In this document: positions 29,753 to 38,692 of the stretch, piece by piece
Layout of the letters: each line of letters begins with the position of its first letter
Position numbering within the stretch: the stretch's first letter is position 1
Assembly: GCA_947259925.1 (NCBI GenBank)
Contig: CAMYOG010000002.1
Location: 62,001 to 126,000, forward strand
DNA from: Thermoanaerobaculia bacterium
GTDB taxonomy: Bacteria > Acidobacteriota > Thermoanaerobaculia > Multivoradales > JAHEKO01
Reading direction: 5' to 3'
DNA: 64,000 bases
Program-made: the position numbers and the translations under genes
The notes under the pieces: model-generated
Databases searched by the model: none
What the model was told of the DNA's origin: nothing
What the model saw: only the letters and a program-made list of their open reading frames with translations

Positions 29753-29800
29753 CGTGGGCGGAGCCGCTGGGGTGACGCCGATTCAGCAGGAGACAGGCTC

Positions 29801-31330
29801 TTGAGCGACTCGAGAGCCGCTGTCTCCATGCGCGGCGTCACCAAGCGGTTTCCGGGCGTCATTGCCAACGACCGGGTCGATCTCGAGCTGCTCGAGGGCG
29901 AGATCCATACCCTACTGGGTGAGAACGGCGCCGGCAAAAGCACGTTGATGAACGTGCTGACCGGCATCTATCTGCCGGATGAGGGCTCGATATCGGTTGC
30001 CGGCAAACCGGTCCGCTTCAACTCGCCGAAGGACGCAATCGCCCTCGGCATCGGCATGGTGCACCAGCACTTCAAGCTGGTGCAGAGCCATACCGTGACC
30101 GAGAACATCGTCCTCGGCCTGGCCGGTGGCTTCCAGCCGGTCCGGCTGAGCGAGGCCGAGGGTAGGGTCGCAGAGCTCTCCGAGCGCTACGGAGTCAAGG
30201 TCGATCCCGGAGCCCACGTCTGGGAGCTCTCGATCGGCGAGCAGCAGCGGGTCGAGATTCTCAAGATCCTCTTCCGGGGCGCCAAGATCCTGCTCCTCGA
30301 CGAGCCGACCGCCGTGCTCACGCCGCAAGAGGCCGACGAGCTCTTCGTCACCCTCCGGTCGATGCGCGAGAAGGGGCATTCAATCGTCTTCATCTCCCAC
30401 AAGCTCGACGAAGTGATGGCGATCTCGGATCGCATCACGGTCTTGCGCGGCGGCAAGAACGTCGGCACCGTGCAGACCTCGGCGACCAGTCCACGGGCGC
30501 TCTCGAACCTGATGGTCGGTCGCGAGATCCAGTTCCAGACCTACCCGCGGCCCGAGATGAAGGGCGAGAGCATTCTCGAGGTGAAAGGTGTGAGCGCCGA
30601 AGGCGACCGCGGGCTACCGGCGCTCAAGGACGTCTCGTTCGAGGTGGCTTCGGGTGAGATCCTGGGCTTCGCCGGCGTTGCCGGCAACGGCCAGGAGGAG
30701 CTGGCCCAGGTGGTCACCGGCCTGAAGGCGATCAGCTCCGGCTCGATCACGGTCGACGGTCGACCGATGGCGGGCGCCAGCGCGAAGGACTTCATCGATG
30801 CCGGCGTGAGCTACGTGCCGGCGGACCGGCACGGTGTGGCTACCGTCGGTGACATGTCTCTGACCCACAACAGTGTGCTGCGTCGGTACCGTGAGGAGAA
30901 GTTCGGTCAGGGACCGCTTCTCAATCTGGTGGCGGCGTCGAAATATGCCGACCGGCTGATCGAGGAGTTCGACATCAAGACGCCGGGGCGGGAGACGGCG
31001 GTGCGCACCCTCTCGGGCGGCAATCTGCAGAAGGTCATCCTCGCCCGCGAGATGACCACCCGGCATCGGCTGCTGGTGGTGATGTCGGCGACCCATGGCC
31101 TCGACGTCGGGGCGACCGAATTCGTTCGCGAGACCCTGAACCATCATCGCGAGGAGGGCGCGGCCATCGTCCTGATCTCCGAGGATCTCGAGGAGCTCCT
31201 ATCGCTGAGTGATCGAATCGCGGTTCTGTTCCACGGCGAGATCATGGGCATCGTCGACGCCGCCCAGGCAGAGATCGAGACCCTGGGCTTGATGATGGCG
31301 GGCGAGCGCCAATCCGAGGCGGTCGCCTGA
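29801..31330 (+). CDS. double-domain ABC transporter ATPase (nucleoside/BMP type)
   Basis: The 509-residue protein has two nucleotide-binding domains. The first is complete: Walker A GENGAGKST near residue 47, Q-loop, signature LSIGEQQRV near 146 and Walker B ILLLDEPTAVL near 165. The second has the degenerate Walker A GVAGNGQEE near 290 and signature LSGGNLQKV near 404, as in sugar and nucleoside importers of this class; its Walker B reads LLVVMSATHGLDV, lacking the usual Asp-Glu. The TTG start is preceded by CAGGAG nine bases upstream. The stop overlaps the next permease start (TGATG). Confidence 0.92.
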   Translation: MSDSRAAVSMRGVTKRFPGVIANDRVDLELLEGEIHTLLGENGAGKSTLMNVLTGIYLPDEGSISVAGKPVRFNSPKDAIALGIGMVHQHFKLVQSHTVTENIVLGLAGGFQPVRLSEAEGRVAELSERYGVKVDPGAHVWELSIGEQQRVEILKILFRGAKILLLDEPTAVLTPQEADELFVTLRSMREKGHSIVFISHKLDEVMAISDRITVLRGGKNVGTVQTSATSPRALSNLMVGREIQFQTYPRPEMKGESILEVKGVSAEGDRGLPALKDVSFEVASGEILGFAGVAGNGQEELAQVVTGLKAISSGSITVDGRPMAGASAKDFIDAGVSYVPADRHGVATVGDMSLTHNSVLRRYREEKFGQGPLLNLVAASKYADRLIEEFDIKTPGRETAVRTLSGGNLQKVILAREMTTRHRLLVVMSATHGLDVGATEFVRETLNHHREEGAAIVLISEDLEELLSLSDRIAVLFHGEIMGIVDAAQAEIETLGLMMAGERQSEAVA

Positions 31331-32412
31331 TGCCGCTGCGTCTCGAGATGCGTCTCGAGCGGTCTCGCCGGCTCGAGTATCTGGTGCCGGTTCTGTCCGT
31401 TCTGCTGGCGCTCGCGGTGAGCGGACTGCTGCTGCTGATGACGGGCACCAACCCGTTGACGGCATACGGCGAGATGTTCAGCGAGGCGTTCGGCACCTCG
31501 TACGGATTTGCCGAAGTACTGGTCAAGGCGACGCCCCTGATCCTGTGCGGCCTGGGCGTGATGCTGGCGTTCAAGATGCTCTTTTGGAACATCGGCGCCG
31601 AAGGGCAGCTGCACATGGGTGCCTGGGGTGCCACCGCGGTGGTGATGACCGGCTGGGACGGCTCACCCTGGCTGATGGTCCCGGCGATGGTCGTCGCCGG
31701 GATGATCTGCGGAGCGATCTGGGCGCTGATTCCGGCGTTCCTCAAGGTTCAGCTCAACTGCAACGAGATCATCACTACGCTGCTCTTGAACTACGTCGCC
31801 ATCCTGTGGGTGGCCCACTTCATCTATGGCCCGTGGAAGGACCCCGAGAGCTTCGGCTTTCCGATGACCAAGCAGTTCCCAGACGGTGCTCAGCTCCTGC
31901 GCTTCGGCGATAGCCGGGTCCACCTGGGTCTGGTTTTCGCCCTGCTGGCGGCCGTGGTGCTCTACTTCCTCCAGGAAAAGAGCCGCTGGGGCTTCGAGAT
32001 CGCCGTCACCGGCAATAATCCGACGGCCGCCGAGTACGCCGGTATGAACTCGCGGCGCAATATCCTGCTGGTGATGGCGATCAGCGGCGGCCTGGCCGGC
32101 CTTGCCGGCATGAGCGAGATCGCCGGCATCCAACTCAAGCTGCTCAAGGACATTTCGCCCCACGCCGCACCCTACGGTTATACCGCGATCATCATCGCCT
32201 GGCTGGCGCGTCGCAATCCCTGGGGAGTGGTGCTGGTCTCGGTCCTCATGGGTGGGCTCTATGTTGGCGGCGAGACCGTCCAGATCACGATGAAGCTGCC
32301 GGTCAACTTCGTCCTGATCATCCAGGCGCTGATCCTGTTCTTCGTCCTGGGCGGCGACATTCTCTCCAGGTACAAGCTCGTCTATCGACGGGAGGCGCCA
32401 ATTGGAGGCTGA
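31330..32412 (+). CDS. ABC importer permease, nucleoside-type (first)
   Basis: The 360-residue permease has about nine to ten helices with the branched-chain/nucleoside permease signature EIITTLLLNYVAILW near residue 140 and GFEIAVTGNNPTAAEYAGMN near 220. It pairs with the smaller permease that overlaps its end by 11 bases. Together with the BMP protein and the ATPase it forms an inner-membrane importer. The ATG overlaps the ATPase stop. Confidence 0.92.
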   Translation: MPLRLEMRLERSRRLEYLVPVLSVLLALAVSGLLLLMTGTNPLTAYGEMFSEAFGTSYGFAEVLVKATPLILCGLGVMLAFKMLFWNIGAEGQLHMGAWGATAVVMTGWDGSPWLMVPAMVVAGMICGAIWALIPAFLKVQLNCNEIITTLLLNYVAILWVAHFIYGPWKDPESFGFPMTKQFPDGAQLLRFGDSRVHLGLVFALLAAVVLYFLQEKSRWGFEIAVTGNNPTAAEYAGMNSRRNILLVMAISGGLAGLAGMSEIAGIQLKLLKDISPHAAPYGYTAIIIAWLARRNPWGVVLVSVLMGGLYVGGETVQITMKLPVNFVLIIQALILFFVLGGDILSRYKLVYRREAPIGG

Positions 32413-33340
32413 CCTCTCCGTCCTGATCATTGCGATCCTGCAGGCGGCGGTCCGCTCGGGCACGCCGATCCTGTTCGTCTGTATCGGCGAGATCTACGCC
32501 GAGCGCGCCGGGGTCCTCAACGTCGGCCTCGAGGGACTCATGCTGATCGGCGCGATCAGCGGCTTCACTGTCAGCTTCACCACCGGTAGCGCGCCGCTCG
32601 GAGTCGCCGCGGCCGCGATCGCCGGCGGCCTCTTCGCGCTGATCCACGCCTTCACGACGATCACCCTGCGCGCCGACCAGATCGTCAGCGGCCTGACGCT
32701 GACCATCCTCGGTACCGGCATCAGCGGCTTCTTCGGCAAGGCGATGATCGGCCAGGTCGGGCCGGGCTTCGACCGCTTGGAGCTACCGGTACTGGCGCAG
32801 ATCCCGGTTCTGGGCGAGATCTTCTTCCGACAAGACGCGATGGTCTATCTCTCCTTCCTGCTCGTGCCACTCACCTGGTGGGTCATGTTCAGGACCCATC
32901 TGGGGCTGGCCATCCGCTCTGTCGGCGAAAGCCCTGCTACCGCCGACTCGCTCGGCGTCTCGGTAACCCGGGTGCGCTACGGGTGTGTCGTCTTCGGCGG
33001 GGCGATGGCCGGGGTCGGCGGCGCCTACCTGTCGCTCGCCTATACGACCATGTGGGTCGAGCAGATGAGCGGTGGCCGGGGCTGGATCACCCTGGCGCTC
33101 GTGATCTTCGCCGGCTGGAATCCCGCCAAGGCCTTTCTCGGTGCGTATCTCTTCGGCGGGGCGGAGGCGCTACAGCTGCGTCTGCAAGCGGTGGGGCTCG
33201 GCATTCCCACCTATTTCCTGATGATGCTGCCCTATGTACTGACGATCGCCATTCTGGTAATGGCTTCTCGCGCTTCACTCCGCCGGCGTCTCGGCGCGCC
33301 GGCGGCGCTAGGGGTGCCCTATGCACGCGAAGAGCGGTAG
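32402..33340 (+). CDS. ABC importer permease, nucleoside-type (second)
   Basis: The 312-residue permease has about eight to nine helices. Motifs include the early RSGTPILFVCIGEIYAERAG and LNVGLEGLMLIGAISGF, and the cytoplasmic-loop signature AIRSVGESPATADSLGVSV near residue 170, all typical of the second permease in BMP-type systems. It begins with TTG inside the preceding gene, with GGGAGG upstream. It is followed after 44 bases by the Tsx-like porin gene. Confidence 0.9.
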   Translation: MEADLSVLIIAILQAAVRSGTPILFVCIGEIYAERAGVLNVGLEGLMLIGAISGFTVSFTTGSAPLGVAAAAIAGGLFALIHAFTTITLRADQIVSGLTLTILGTGISGFFGKAMIGQVGPGFDRLELPVLAQIPVLGEIFFRQDAMVYLSFLLVPLTWWVMFRTHLGLAIRSVGESPATADSLGVSVTRVRYGCVVFGGAMAGVGGAYLSLAYTTMWVEQMSGGRGWITLALVIFAGWNPAKAFLGAYLFGGAEALQLRLQAVGLGIPTYFLMMLPYVLTIAILVMASRASLRRRLGAPAALGVPYAREER

Positions 33341-33384
33341 CGATGGACTACGATAGCGATAACCCAAAGAAAGGGAGGCAAGAA

Positions 33385-34194
33385 ATGCGACTTCGGAGCA
33401 GAGTTGGAGTAGGACTGGCGACGATCGCCCTGATCGGGCTCCTGGCCGGTGCCCAGACGGCGTCGGCGGCCGACTGGAGCAACACCGAGATGCACCTGCA
33501 GTACGGGAGTCTGGACACTCCGTTTCTAGGGTTCATCGAGCCGGGGCTCGAGGAGGACAAGGACACCCTGATCATCACGCTCCAGCACGCCAGCGGCTGG
33601 AAATACGGCGGCAACTTCTTCTTCTTCGATGTTCTCTTGGCGGATGACGCGGGTATCAACGGCTTCAACGACAACGACATCTACGGCGAGTGGTATCCGA
33701 CCTTCAGCTTCCGCAAGATGTCGGGCAAGGAGCGCGGTAAGGGTGCTCTGGGCGACGTCTCGCTGATCCTCGGCCTGAACTACGCGGCACAGGCCAAGGT
33801 GCTCAAGTATCTACCGGGTGTCTCGCTGTCGTGGAACGCCGGCGGTGGGTTCAACTTCCTCAACACCGACTTCACTCTCTACATGGACGACAGCTCCGGT
33901 GTGGCCGGCGGCGGAGTGCCAGCCGAAGACGACAGCTGGATGTTCGATGTCAACTGGCGGTGGGCGACCCAGAACAACAAGTTCTCGATCGAGGGGCACG
34001 CCGAGTACATCGCATCGCGCGACAACGAGTTCGGAGGCAAGGTGGAGGAGTGGATCCTCGCGCAGCCGCAGTTCCGCTACTACGTCCACCCGAGCTTCGC
34101 GATCGGTATCGAGTATCAGTACTGGATGAACAAGCTGGGCGATCCGGATACCGACGAGAGCACCATCCAGGCGCTGGTCGTCTGGGCGTTCTAG
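33385..34194 (+). CDS. Tsx-like nucleoside-specific outer-membrane channel
   Basis: The 269-residue protein starts with a clear signal peptide (ATIALIGLLAGAQTASA). The mature part is rich in alternating aromatic strands and matches the Tsx/OmpK family: a first WSNTEMHLQYGS strand, LIITLQHASGWKYGGNFFFFD, NDNDIYGEWYPTFSF, and a last strand ending LVVWAF with a C-terminal Phe. Tsx forms a 12-stranded barrel that lets nucleosides pass. Its place at the end of the BMP importer operon completes an outer-to-inner uptake route. The ATG at 33385 has an AAGGGAGG site; an in-frame ATG at 33343 would add 14 residues before the signal. Confidence 0.88.
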   Translation: MRLRSRVGVGLATIALIGLLAGAQTASAADWSNTEMHLQYGSLDTPFLGFIEPGLEEDKDTLIITLQHASGWKYGGNFFFFDVLLADDAGINGFNDNDIYGEWYPTFSFRKMSGKERGKGALGDVSLILGLNYAAQAKVLKYLPGVSLSWNAGGGFNFLNTDFTLYMDDSSGVAGGGVPAEDDSWMFDVNWRWATQNNKFSIEGHAEYIASRDNEFGGKVEEWILAQPQFRYYVHPSFAIGIEYQYWMNKLGDPDTDESTIQALVVWAF

Positions 34195-34228
34195 TCGGCG
34201 TCGCGTCTCGGCGCGAAGGCGCTCTGCC

Positions 34229-34254
34229 CCGGAGGCTCGGTCTCCCGCCTCCGG
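34229..34254. terminator. hairpin after the Tsx-like gene
   Basis: CCGGAGGC (34229-34236) pairs with GCCTCCGG (34247-34254) across a 10-base loop. It lies in the gap between convergent genes, 35 bases after the tsx-like stop. No T-run follows. Confidence 0.5.
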
Positions 34255-34270
34255 AGCCAGGCTGCGTGCG

Positions 34271-34304
34271 AGCCTAGCCTAGCCTAGCCCGCCACTAGGC
34301 GGGC
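34271..34304. repeat. short AGCCT tandem repeat followed by a 7-bp hairpin
   Basis: Three AGCCT units (and a fourth ending AGCCC) occupy 34271-34290. GCCCGCC (34287-34293) then pairs with GGCGGGC (34298-34304) over an ACTA loop. The structure covers the stop codon of the minus-strand deaminase gene, so it may help end that transcript. Confidence 0.5.
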
Positions 34305-35651
34305 CGCGATCTCGTTCGCGCGGTGGAACAACCGCTCTTCGTCGACGTCGACCAGCTCGCCCCGGTCGACGCGGACTGCGCCGGCGACGATCGTGTACTC
34401 GGCGCGCACCCCCGAGCCGCAGAAGAGCAGTGCCGCCGCGGGATCGTGCATGGCGCCCGCGAAGTCGACCCGATCGAGCCGGAAGAGCGCCAGATCGGCA
34501 GCGCCGCCAGCGACGAGCCGTCCGAGCTCGGGCCGACCCAGCACCGCGGCGCTGCCGGCGGTCGCCATGCGCACGACCCGCTCGGGCGGCATCGAATCGA
34601 CCGCGGTGCCCTGACGGTGGATCAGCAGCGCCAGCTGCATCTCCCGGACCATGCTGGAGGCGTCGTTGCTGGCACTGCCGTCGACCGCCAGGCCGACCTC
34701 GACACCCGCGTCGAGGAGCTTCGGGACCGGACAGATACCCGAGCCGAGCCGCAGGTTCGAGACCGGGCAGTGGGCGACACCGGTGCCGCTCTCGGCCAGC
34801 GCCGCGATCTCGTCGTCGTTCAGGTAGATCGCGTGTGCGAACCAGACGTCGCTACCGAGCCAGCCGCAGTCGTCCAGGTAGGCGACCGGCCGCTTGCCGT
34901 GCTGCTCGAGACAGAACGCCTCCTCGTCGCGGGTCTCGCACAGGTGGGTGTGGAGGCTGACGCCGTGCTCGCGGGCGAGGGCCGCGGTTTCGCGCAGCAG
35001 CTCGGTGGTCACCGAGAACGGGGAGCAGGGCGCCAGGACGGCGCGGCACATCGAGCCCGTAGCGGGGTCGTGGTGGCGCTCGATGAACCGCTCGCAGTCG
35101 CGCAGGATCTCGTCGGCGGACTGGACCAGGTCGTCGGGTGGTAGCCCGCCGTCGGACCTGCCGAGACTCATGCTGCCGCGGCTGGGATGGAACCGGACGC
35201 CCATCGCGCGTGCGGTGTCGACGGCGACGTCGAGCAGCTCGGCCGGCGCCTCGCGACCGAAGATGTACAGATGATCCGAGGTGGTCGTGCAGCCGGAGAG
35301 GAGCAGCTCGCCGACGCCGACCCGGGTGCTGACCTCGATCGCCTCGGCGTCGAGGCCGCGCCAGATCTCGTAGAGGCCGACCAGCCAGTCGAACAGCTTG
35401 GCGTTCTGCAGCGGCGGTAGATTGCGGGTCAGCGTCTGGAAGAGATGGTGGTGGGTGTTGACGAAGCCGGGATAGCCGACGTGACTCGAGGCGTCGATCG
35501 TCCGAGCGACCGAATCGGGGTCGATGTCCAGGTTGTCGCCGATCGCGGCGATCCGATCGCCCTCGATCAGGACGTCGACGCCGTGCAACGGCGGCTCGCC
35601 GGCGCCCATCGTCACCAGGGTATGGACGCCGCGCAGGAGCAGCCCGCTCAT
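34284..35651 (-). CDS. 8-oxoguanine deaminase-like / hydroxyatrazine-type amidohydrolase
   Basis: This 455-residue amidohydrolase has the distinctive GFVNTHHHLFQTLTRNLPP near residue 60 and the CTTTSDHLYIF, HTHLCETRDEEAFC, WFAHAIYLND and VDGSASNDASSMV segments that mark the 8-oxoguanine deaminase/AtzB group. 8-Oxoguanine deamination would give urate directly, which fits the urate-centred island. The ATG at 35651 overlaps the stop of the upstream cytosine-deaminase-like gene (ATGA), so they form one coupled unit. A longer in-frame extension lies inside that neighbour and was not used. An alternative substrate such as another aminated purine or triazine is possible. Confidence 0.87.
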   Translation of the reverse strand: MSGLLLRGVHTLVTMGAGEPPLHGVDVLIEGDRIAAIGDNLDIDPDSVARTIDASSHVGYPGFVNTHHHLFQTLTRNLPPLQNAKLFDWLVGLYEIWRGLDAEAIEVSTRVGVGELLLSGCTTTSDHLYIFGREAPAELLDVAVDTARAMGVRFHPSRGSMSLGRSDGGLPPDDLVQSADEILRDCERFIERHHDPATGSMCRAVLAPCSPFSVTTELLRETAALAREHGVSLHTHLCETRDEEAFCLEQHGKRPVAYLDDCGWLGSDVWFAHAIYLNDDEIAALAESGTGVAHCPVSNLRLGSGICPVPKLLDAGVEVGLAVDGSASNDASSMVREMQLALLIHRQGTAVDSMPPERVVRMATAGSAAVLGRPELGRLVAGGAADLALFRLDRVDFAGAMHDPAAALLFCGSGVRAEYTIVAGAVRVDRGELVDVDEERLFHRANEIAARLVAG

Positions 35652-36859
35652 CCGCCGGCCAGTCTGCCGTGACTGACGACGGCGCGGGGCGCCCGGTGGT
35701 TCCAGAGCGCTTCGTAGACCGTCGGGACGTCGTGAACCACCAGGTGAGCGGGGGCTCCGACACGTAGGCCGAAGCGCTCGACGTTCATCGCGCGGGCCGC
35801 GTCGACGGTGATCATGTCGTAGATACGATCGAGCTCCGGCAGGGTCGTCATCCAGAGCTGGTGCGCGCTCAGGAATCCGACCTCGAGCATGTTGTTGCGC
35901 CCGAACGGATAGTAGGCGTCGGCGATATCGTCCTGGCCGAGGGCGACCAGCACCTCTTCCGCGAGCAGCTCCTTGACCCGAGCGTGCAGGGGCCCGGTGT
36001 GGGGATCGCTGACGACGCCCATTCGTGCTCGCTTGAGCAGCGCGGCCACCTTCCGGAAGTAGGGCTCGGGATAGAGGCACATGGCACGTGCATGGTGGGC
36101 GAGGCAGCGCCCCTCCCAGCCGGTGGCGATCGCCTTGCTGGCGAACATCTCGAGCGTCCGGAGTCCGGGATCGCCGGCATCGTCGACCAGCATCGAGATG
36201 TCGGCGTCGAACGCCCGGGCGATATCGAACATCTCGTCGATGTGCCGCCGTTCATCCGTCTCGGTGTACTCGATCCACGGGATGCCACCGACGACGTCGG
36301 CACCGAGCTCCATCGCCTGAGCGACCAGGTCGGCCGCACCCGGCTCGCGCACCACGCCGTCCTGGGGAAAGGCCACGACCTGCAGATCGACCAGCCCGGC
36401 GAACTCCCGCTTGGCTCGCAGGAGCGCCCGGACTCCGGTCAGGCCGGCCTTCAGGTCGACGTCGGCGAAGGCGCGGATGTGGGTGTTGCCGTAGCGCGCC
36501 GCGAGCCGCAGGGCGCGACGGACGTTGGGGAGGATCCAGCGCTCGTCGTAGGCCTCCTTGACTCGCGCCGCCAGCTCGATCGCGCTCATCGCGGCGCCCA
36601 TCTGACCGCCGTGATAGGCCTCCAACGAGCCCGCGTCGAGCATCGAGAGGGTGTAGACCTTGTCGAGATGGAGATGCGGGTTGACGAACGATTCGGTGAC
36701 CAGGTTGCCCTTGGCGTTGATCACCCGGCGTGGTCGCCCTTCGACCCGCCGGGCGATTCTCCGGATCTGACCCTCCGCTATGGCGACCTCGGCCAGGCTC
36801 TTGCGCGACCGCAGGCGAGCGTTGCGGATGACGAGATCGTATGGCACCGGCCGCAGCAT
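35648..36859 (-). CDS. cytosine deaminase-like amidohydrolase
   Basis: The 403-residue enzyme follows the CodA pattern: VNPHLHLDKVYTL near residue 60 with the HxHxDK motif, THIRAFADVD near 124, SMLVDDAGDP near 215, ATGWEGRCLAHHARAM near 240 and VALGQDDIADAYYPFGRNNM near 305. CodA-type enzymes deaminate cytosine or related rings; isoguanine and creatinine are known alternative substrates in the wider family. In this position it may act on an amino-pyrimidine or an aminated purine. It begins the two-gene deaminase operon and is divergent from the caspase-like gene. Confidence 0.88.
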   Translation of the reverse strand: MLRPVPYDLVIRNARLRSRKSLAEVAIAEGQIRRIARRVEGRPRRVINAKGNLVTESFVNPHLHLDKVYTLSMLDAGSLEAYHGGQMGAAMSAIELAARVKEAYDERWILPNVRRALRLAARYGNTHIRAFADVDLKAGLTGVRALLRAKREFAGLVDLQVVAFPQDGVVREPGAADLVAQAMELGADVVGGIPWIEYTETDERRHIDEMFDIARAFDADISMLVDDAGDPGLRTLEMFASKAIATGWEGRCLAHHARAMCLYPEPYFRKVAALLKRARMGVVSDPHTGPLHARVKELLAEEVLVALGQDDIADAYYPFGRNNMLEVGFLSAHQLWMTTLPELDRIYDMITVDAARAMNVERFGLRVGAPAHLVVHDVPTVYEALWNHRAPRAVVSHGRLAGG

Positions 36860-37010
36860 ACAACGCAGAATCGCGCCGCCGTGGCCACTGGTGTGCTAGG
36901 TTTCGTCTGTAGAGCCCAACTCATTCGAGGCAACACCAAGCCGCAGGCCGACGTGCCCGGCGTGACGGAGCCTGTCGGCGCTGTGACTACAGACCCAAGG
37001 AGGGCGTGTC

Positions 37011-37928
37011 ATGTCCAAGCGTGCGCTGATCATCGGTATCAACCAATTCGCCACCGTCTCCCCGCTCAGGGGATGCGTCAACGACACCCTTGCGATCAAG
37101 GACCTCTTGAGCCGCTACTATGGCTTCGAGGACATCAAGATCCTGACCGACGCCGAGGCGAAGGCCGCGGCGATCAAGGACCACCTCGAGAACTGGCTGT
37201 TCAGCGACTACGCCGGCGACGGCAGCGACGTCCGGCTGTTCCACTTCTCCAGCCACGGCACCCAGGTGCCCGACCAGGGCGACGACGAGTGGGAGTGCAA
37301 GGACGAGGTGATCGTCCCCTACGACCACGACTGGGGCGATCCGTTCCGCGACGACGACCTGCGGGCGATCTTCGACCAGGTGCCTGAGAACGTCAGCTTC
37401 ACCTTCATCGCCGACTGCTGTCACAGCGGCAGCATTCAGCGCGCGGTGCTCGACGACGACGTCGAGTTCAGCCCGCGCTTCATCCCGCCGCCGGACGAGA
37501 TGACGCGCCAGATCGAGGAGAACATCGCCAAGCGGGATGCGGCGGCCGAGTCGTACATCTCGGAGAACCTGGTCGCGGAGCTGCTGGCGCTGCCGGAAGG
37601 GGAGCGCGCCACGAGGATGCAGGAGACCGTGAAGAAGCTGCTCGACAGCTATCGCGACAACCGCTACCAGATGACCTCGGTCGACCGGCACGTTCTGCTG
37701 GCGGCGTGCCAGGACAAGCAGACCGCGGCCGACGCTCACATCGACGACGACTATCGAGGCGCCTTCACCTGGTCACTGACCCAGGCGATCAACGGCGCCA
37801 ACGGCGATCTGACCCTGGCAGAGCTGATCAGCAACGCGGGCAACGCCATCCGCAGGTACGAGCAGATCCCGCAGCTCGAGTGCCCCGACCACCTGCGGGA
37901 CCGGAAGTTCCTGGCGTCGCTGGCCTGA
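37011..37928 (+). CDS. caspase-like (orthocaspase, peptidase C14) protease
   Basis: The 305-residue protein begins with the caspase p20 pattern RALIIGINQFATVSPLRGCVNDT. The catalytic histidine is in HFSSHGTQ (His82) and the catalytic cysteine in DCCHSGS (Cys137). The acidic calcium-type loop DDEWECKDEVIVPYDHDWGD lies between. A C-terminal p10-like part contains HVLLAACQDKQTAAD and FTWSLTQAI. It has no repeat or sensor domain of its own. It is followed by a multi-TM gene after about 10 bases and a NUDIX gene, suggesting a small module. Bacterial caspases can act in cell-death or defence; no such role is shown here. A GGAGGG ribosome site supports the start. Confidence 0.93.
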   Translation: MSKRALIIGINQFATVSPLRGCVNDTLAIKDLLSRYYGFEDIKILTDAEAKAAAIKDHLENWLFSDYAGDGSDVRLFHFSSHGTQVPDQGDDEWECKDEVIVPYDHDWGDPFRDDDLRAIFDQVPENVSFTFIADCCHSGSIQRAVLDDDVEFSPRFIPPPDEMTRQIEENIAKRDAAAESYISENLVAELLALPEGERATRMQETVKKLLDSYRDNRYQMTSVDRHVLLAACQDKQTAADAHIDDDYRGAFTWSLTQAINGANGDLTLAELISNAGNAIRRYEQIPQLECPDHLRDRKFLASLA

Positions 37929-37938
37929 GGGTGGAGTG

Positions 37939-38655
37939 ATGTCCGCGCTCTGGGCCGCGACCCTCTTTCTGGCTGCCAACGTCGTCGCGCTCTTTCTCGT
38001 CTACCGGGCCAGCCCGCCACAGCCGACCGCGTTCCCGGAGATCGAGCCGCCGACTGCCGGCTCGGGAACGCTCGATCCGGTGCACGTCCTGGGCTGGGAG
38101 TACGACTACATCCGGAACACCGCCACCGAGGCGATGCAGGACCGCCACACGATGGTCAACTTCTACTTGCTGGTCACGGGTGGGGTTGCGACCGGTGTGC
38201 TGACGATCTTCGGCGCCCAGCACCTCGACAATCGGCTCGGCACCCTGCTGCTCTGGCTCTACTGCGGAGTCGGCTGGCTCTACTTCCTGAAGCTCGTCAA
38301 GCTCCGCAGGTCGTGGGGCGAGAGCGCGGCGGCGATGTCGCAGATCAAGGAGTTCTGCATGCGGAACGCGAAGGGGGTCGCGGCCGAGCGGCTCCGGAGC
38401 GCCTTTCTGTGGAGTGGACAGAGTGTTCCGGAACCGGCCAAGCGCTGGACCGTGTTCTTCTACTCGGCGATGCTGGTTGCCTATCTCGACAGCGTCGCCT
38501 TCGTCGTCGGTGCATTGATGCTGCGCAACGAGCTGCCGGAGCCCACCGGGTTCGCCGGTCTGCTCGGTCTCGGCGTGCTATTCTTCGCGCTCCACGTAGC
38601 GTTCTACCAGCTACTACTGGCGCCCAAGCAAGGTCCCGCGGCGGGCGAGGGGTAA
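37939..38655 (+). CDS. hypothetical multi-TM membrane protein, partner of the caspase-like protease
   Basis: This protein of about 238 residues is not recognised with confidence. Hydrophobic segments are seen at about residues 3-23 (LWAATLFLAANVVALFLVY), 70-92 (FYLLVTGGVATGVLTIF), 97-116 (TLLLWLYCGVGWLYFLKLV), 170-195 and 205-228. A charged helix (WEYDYIRNTATEAMQDRHTM) precedes the central two-helix hairpin, and another charged stretch follows it. That order resembles SLATT-type two-TM effectors, but the match is by shape only. The GTG/ATG pair at 37936/37939 follows a GAGGGTGGAG ribosome site, close behind the caspase stop. It could be the target or anchor of the protease. Confidence 0.6.
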   Translation: MSALWAATLFLAANVVALFLVYRASPPQPTAFPEIEPPTAGSGTLDPVHVLGWEYDYIRNTATEAMQDRHTMVNFYLLVTGGVATGVLTIFGAQHLDNRLGTLLLWLYCGVGWLYFLKLVKLRRSWGESAAAMSQIKEFCMRNAKGVAAERLRSAFLWSGQSVPEPAKRWTVFFYSAMLVAYLDSVAFVVGALMLRNELPEPTGFAGLLGLGVLFFALHVAFYQLLLAPKQGPAAGEG

Positions 38656-38692
38656 CGCCCGTGCCGCGTCGAGGGTGGAAGCTCGATTCCCG

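Noticed and set aside
35652..36080. N-terminal extension of the 8-oxoguanine-deaminase-like gene
   Set aside because: It lies inside the upstream deaminase gene in another frame; the ATGA-coupled start at 35651 begins exactly at the family N-terminus.
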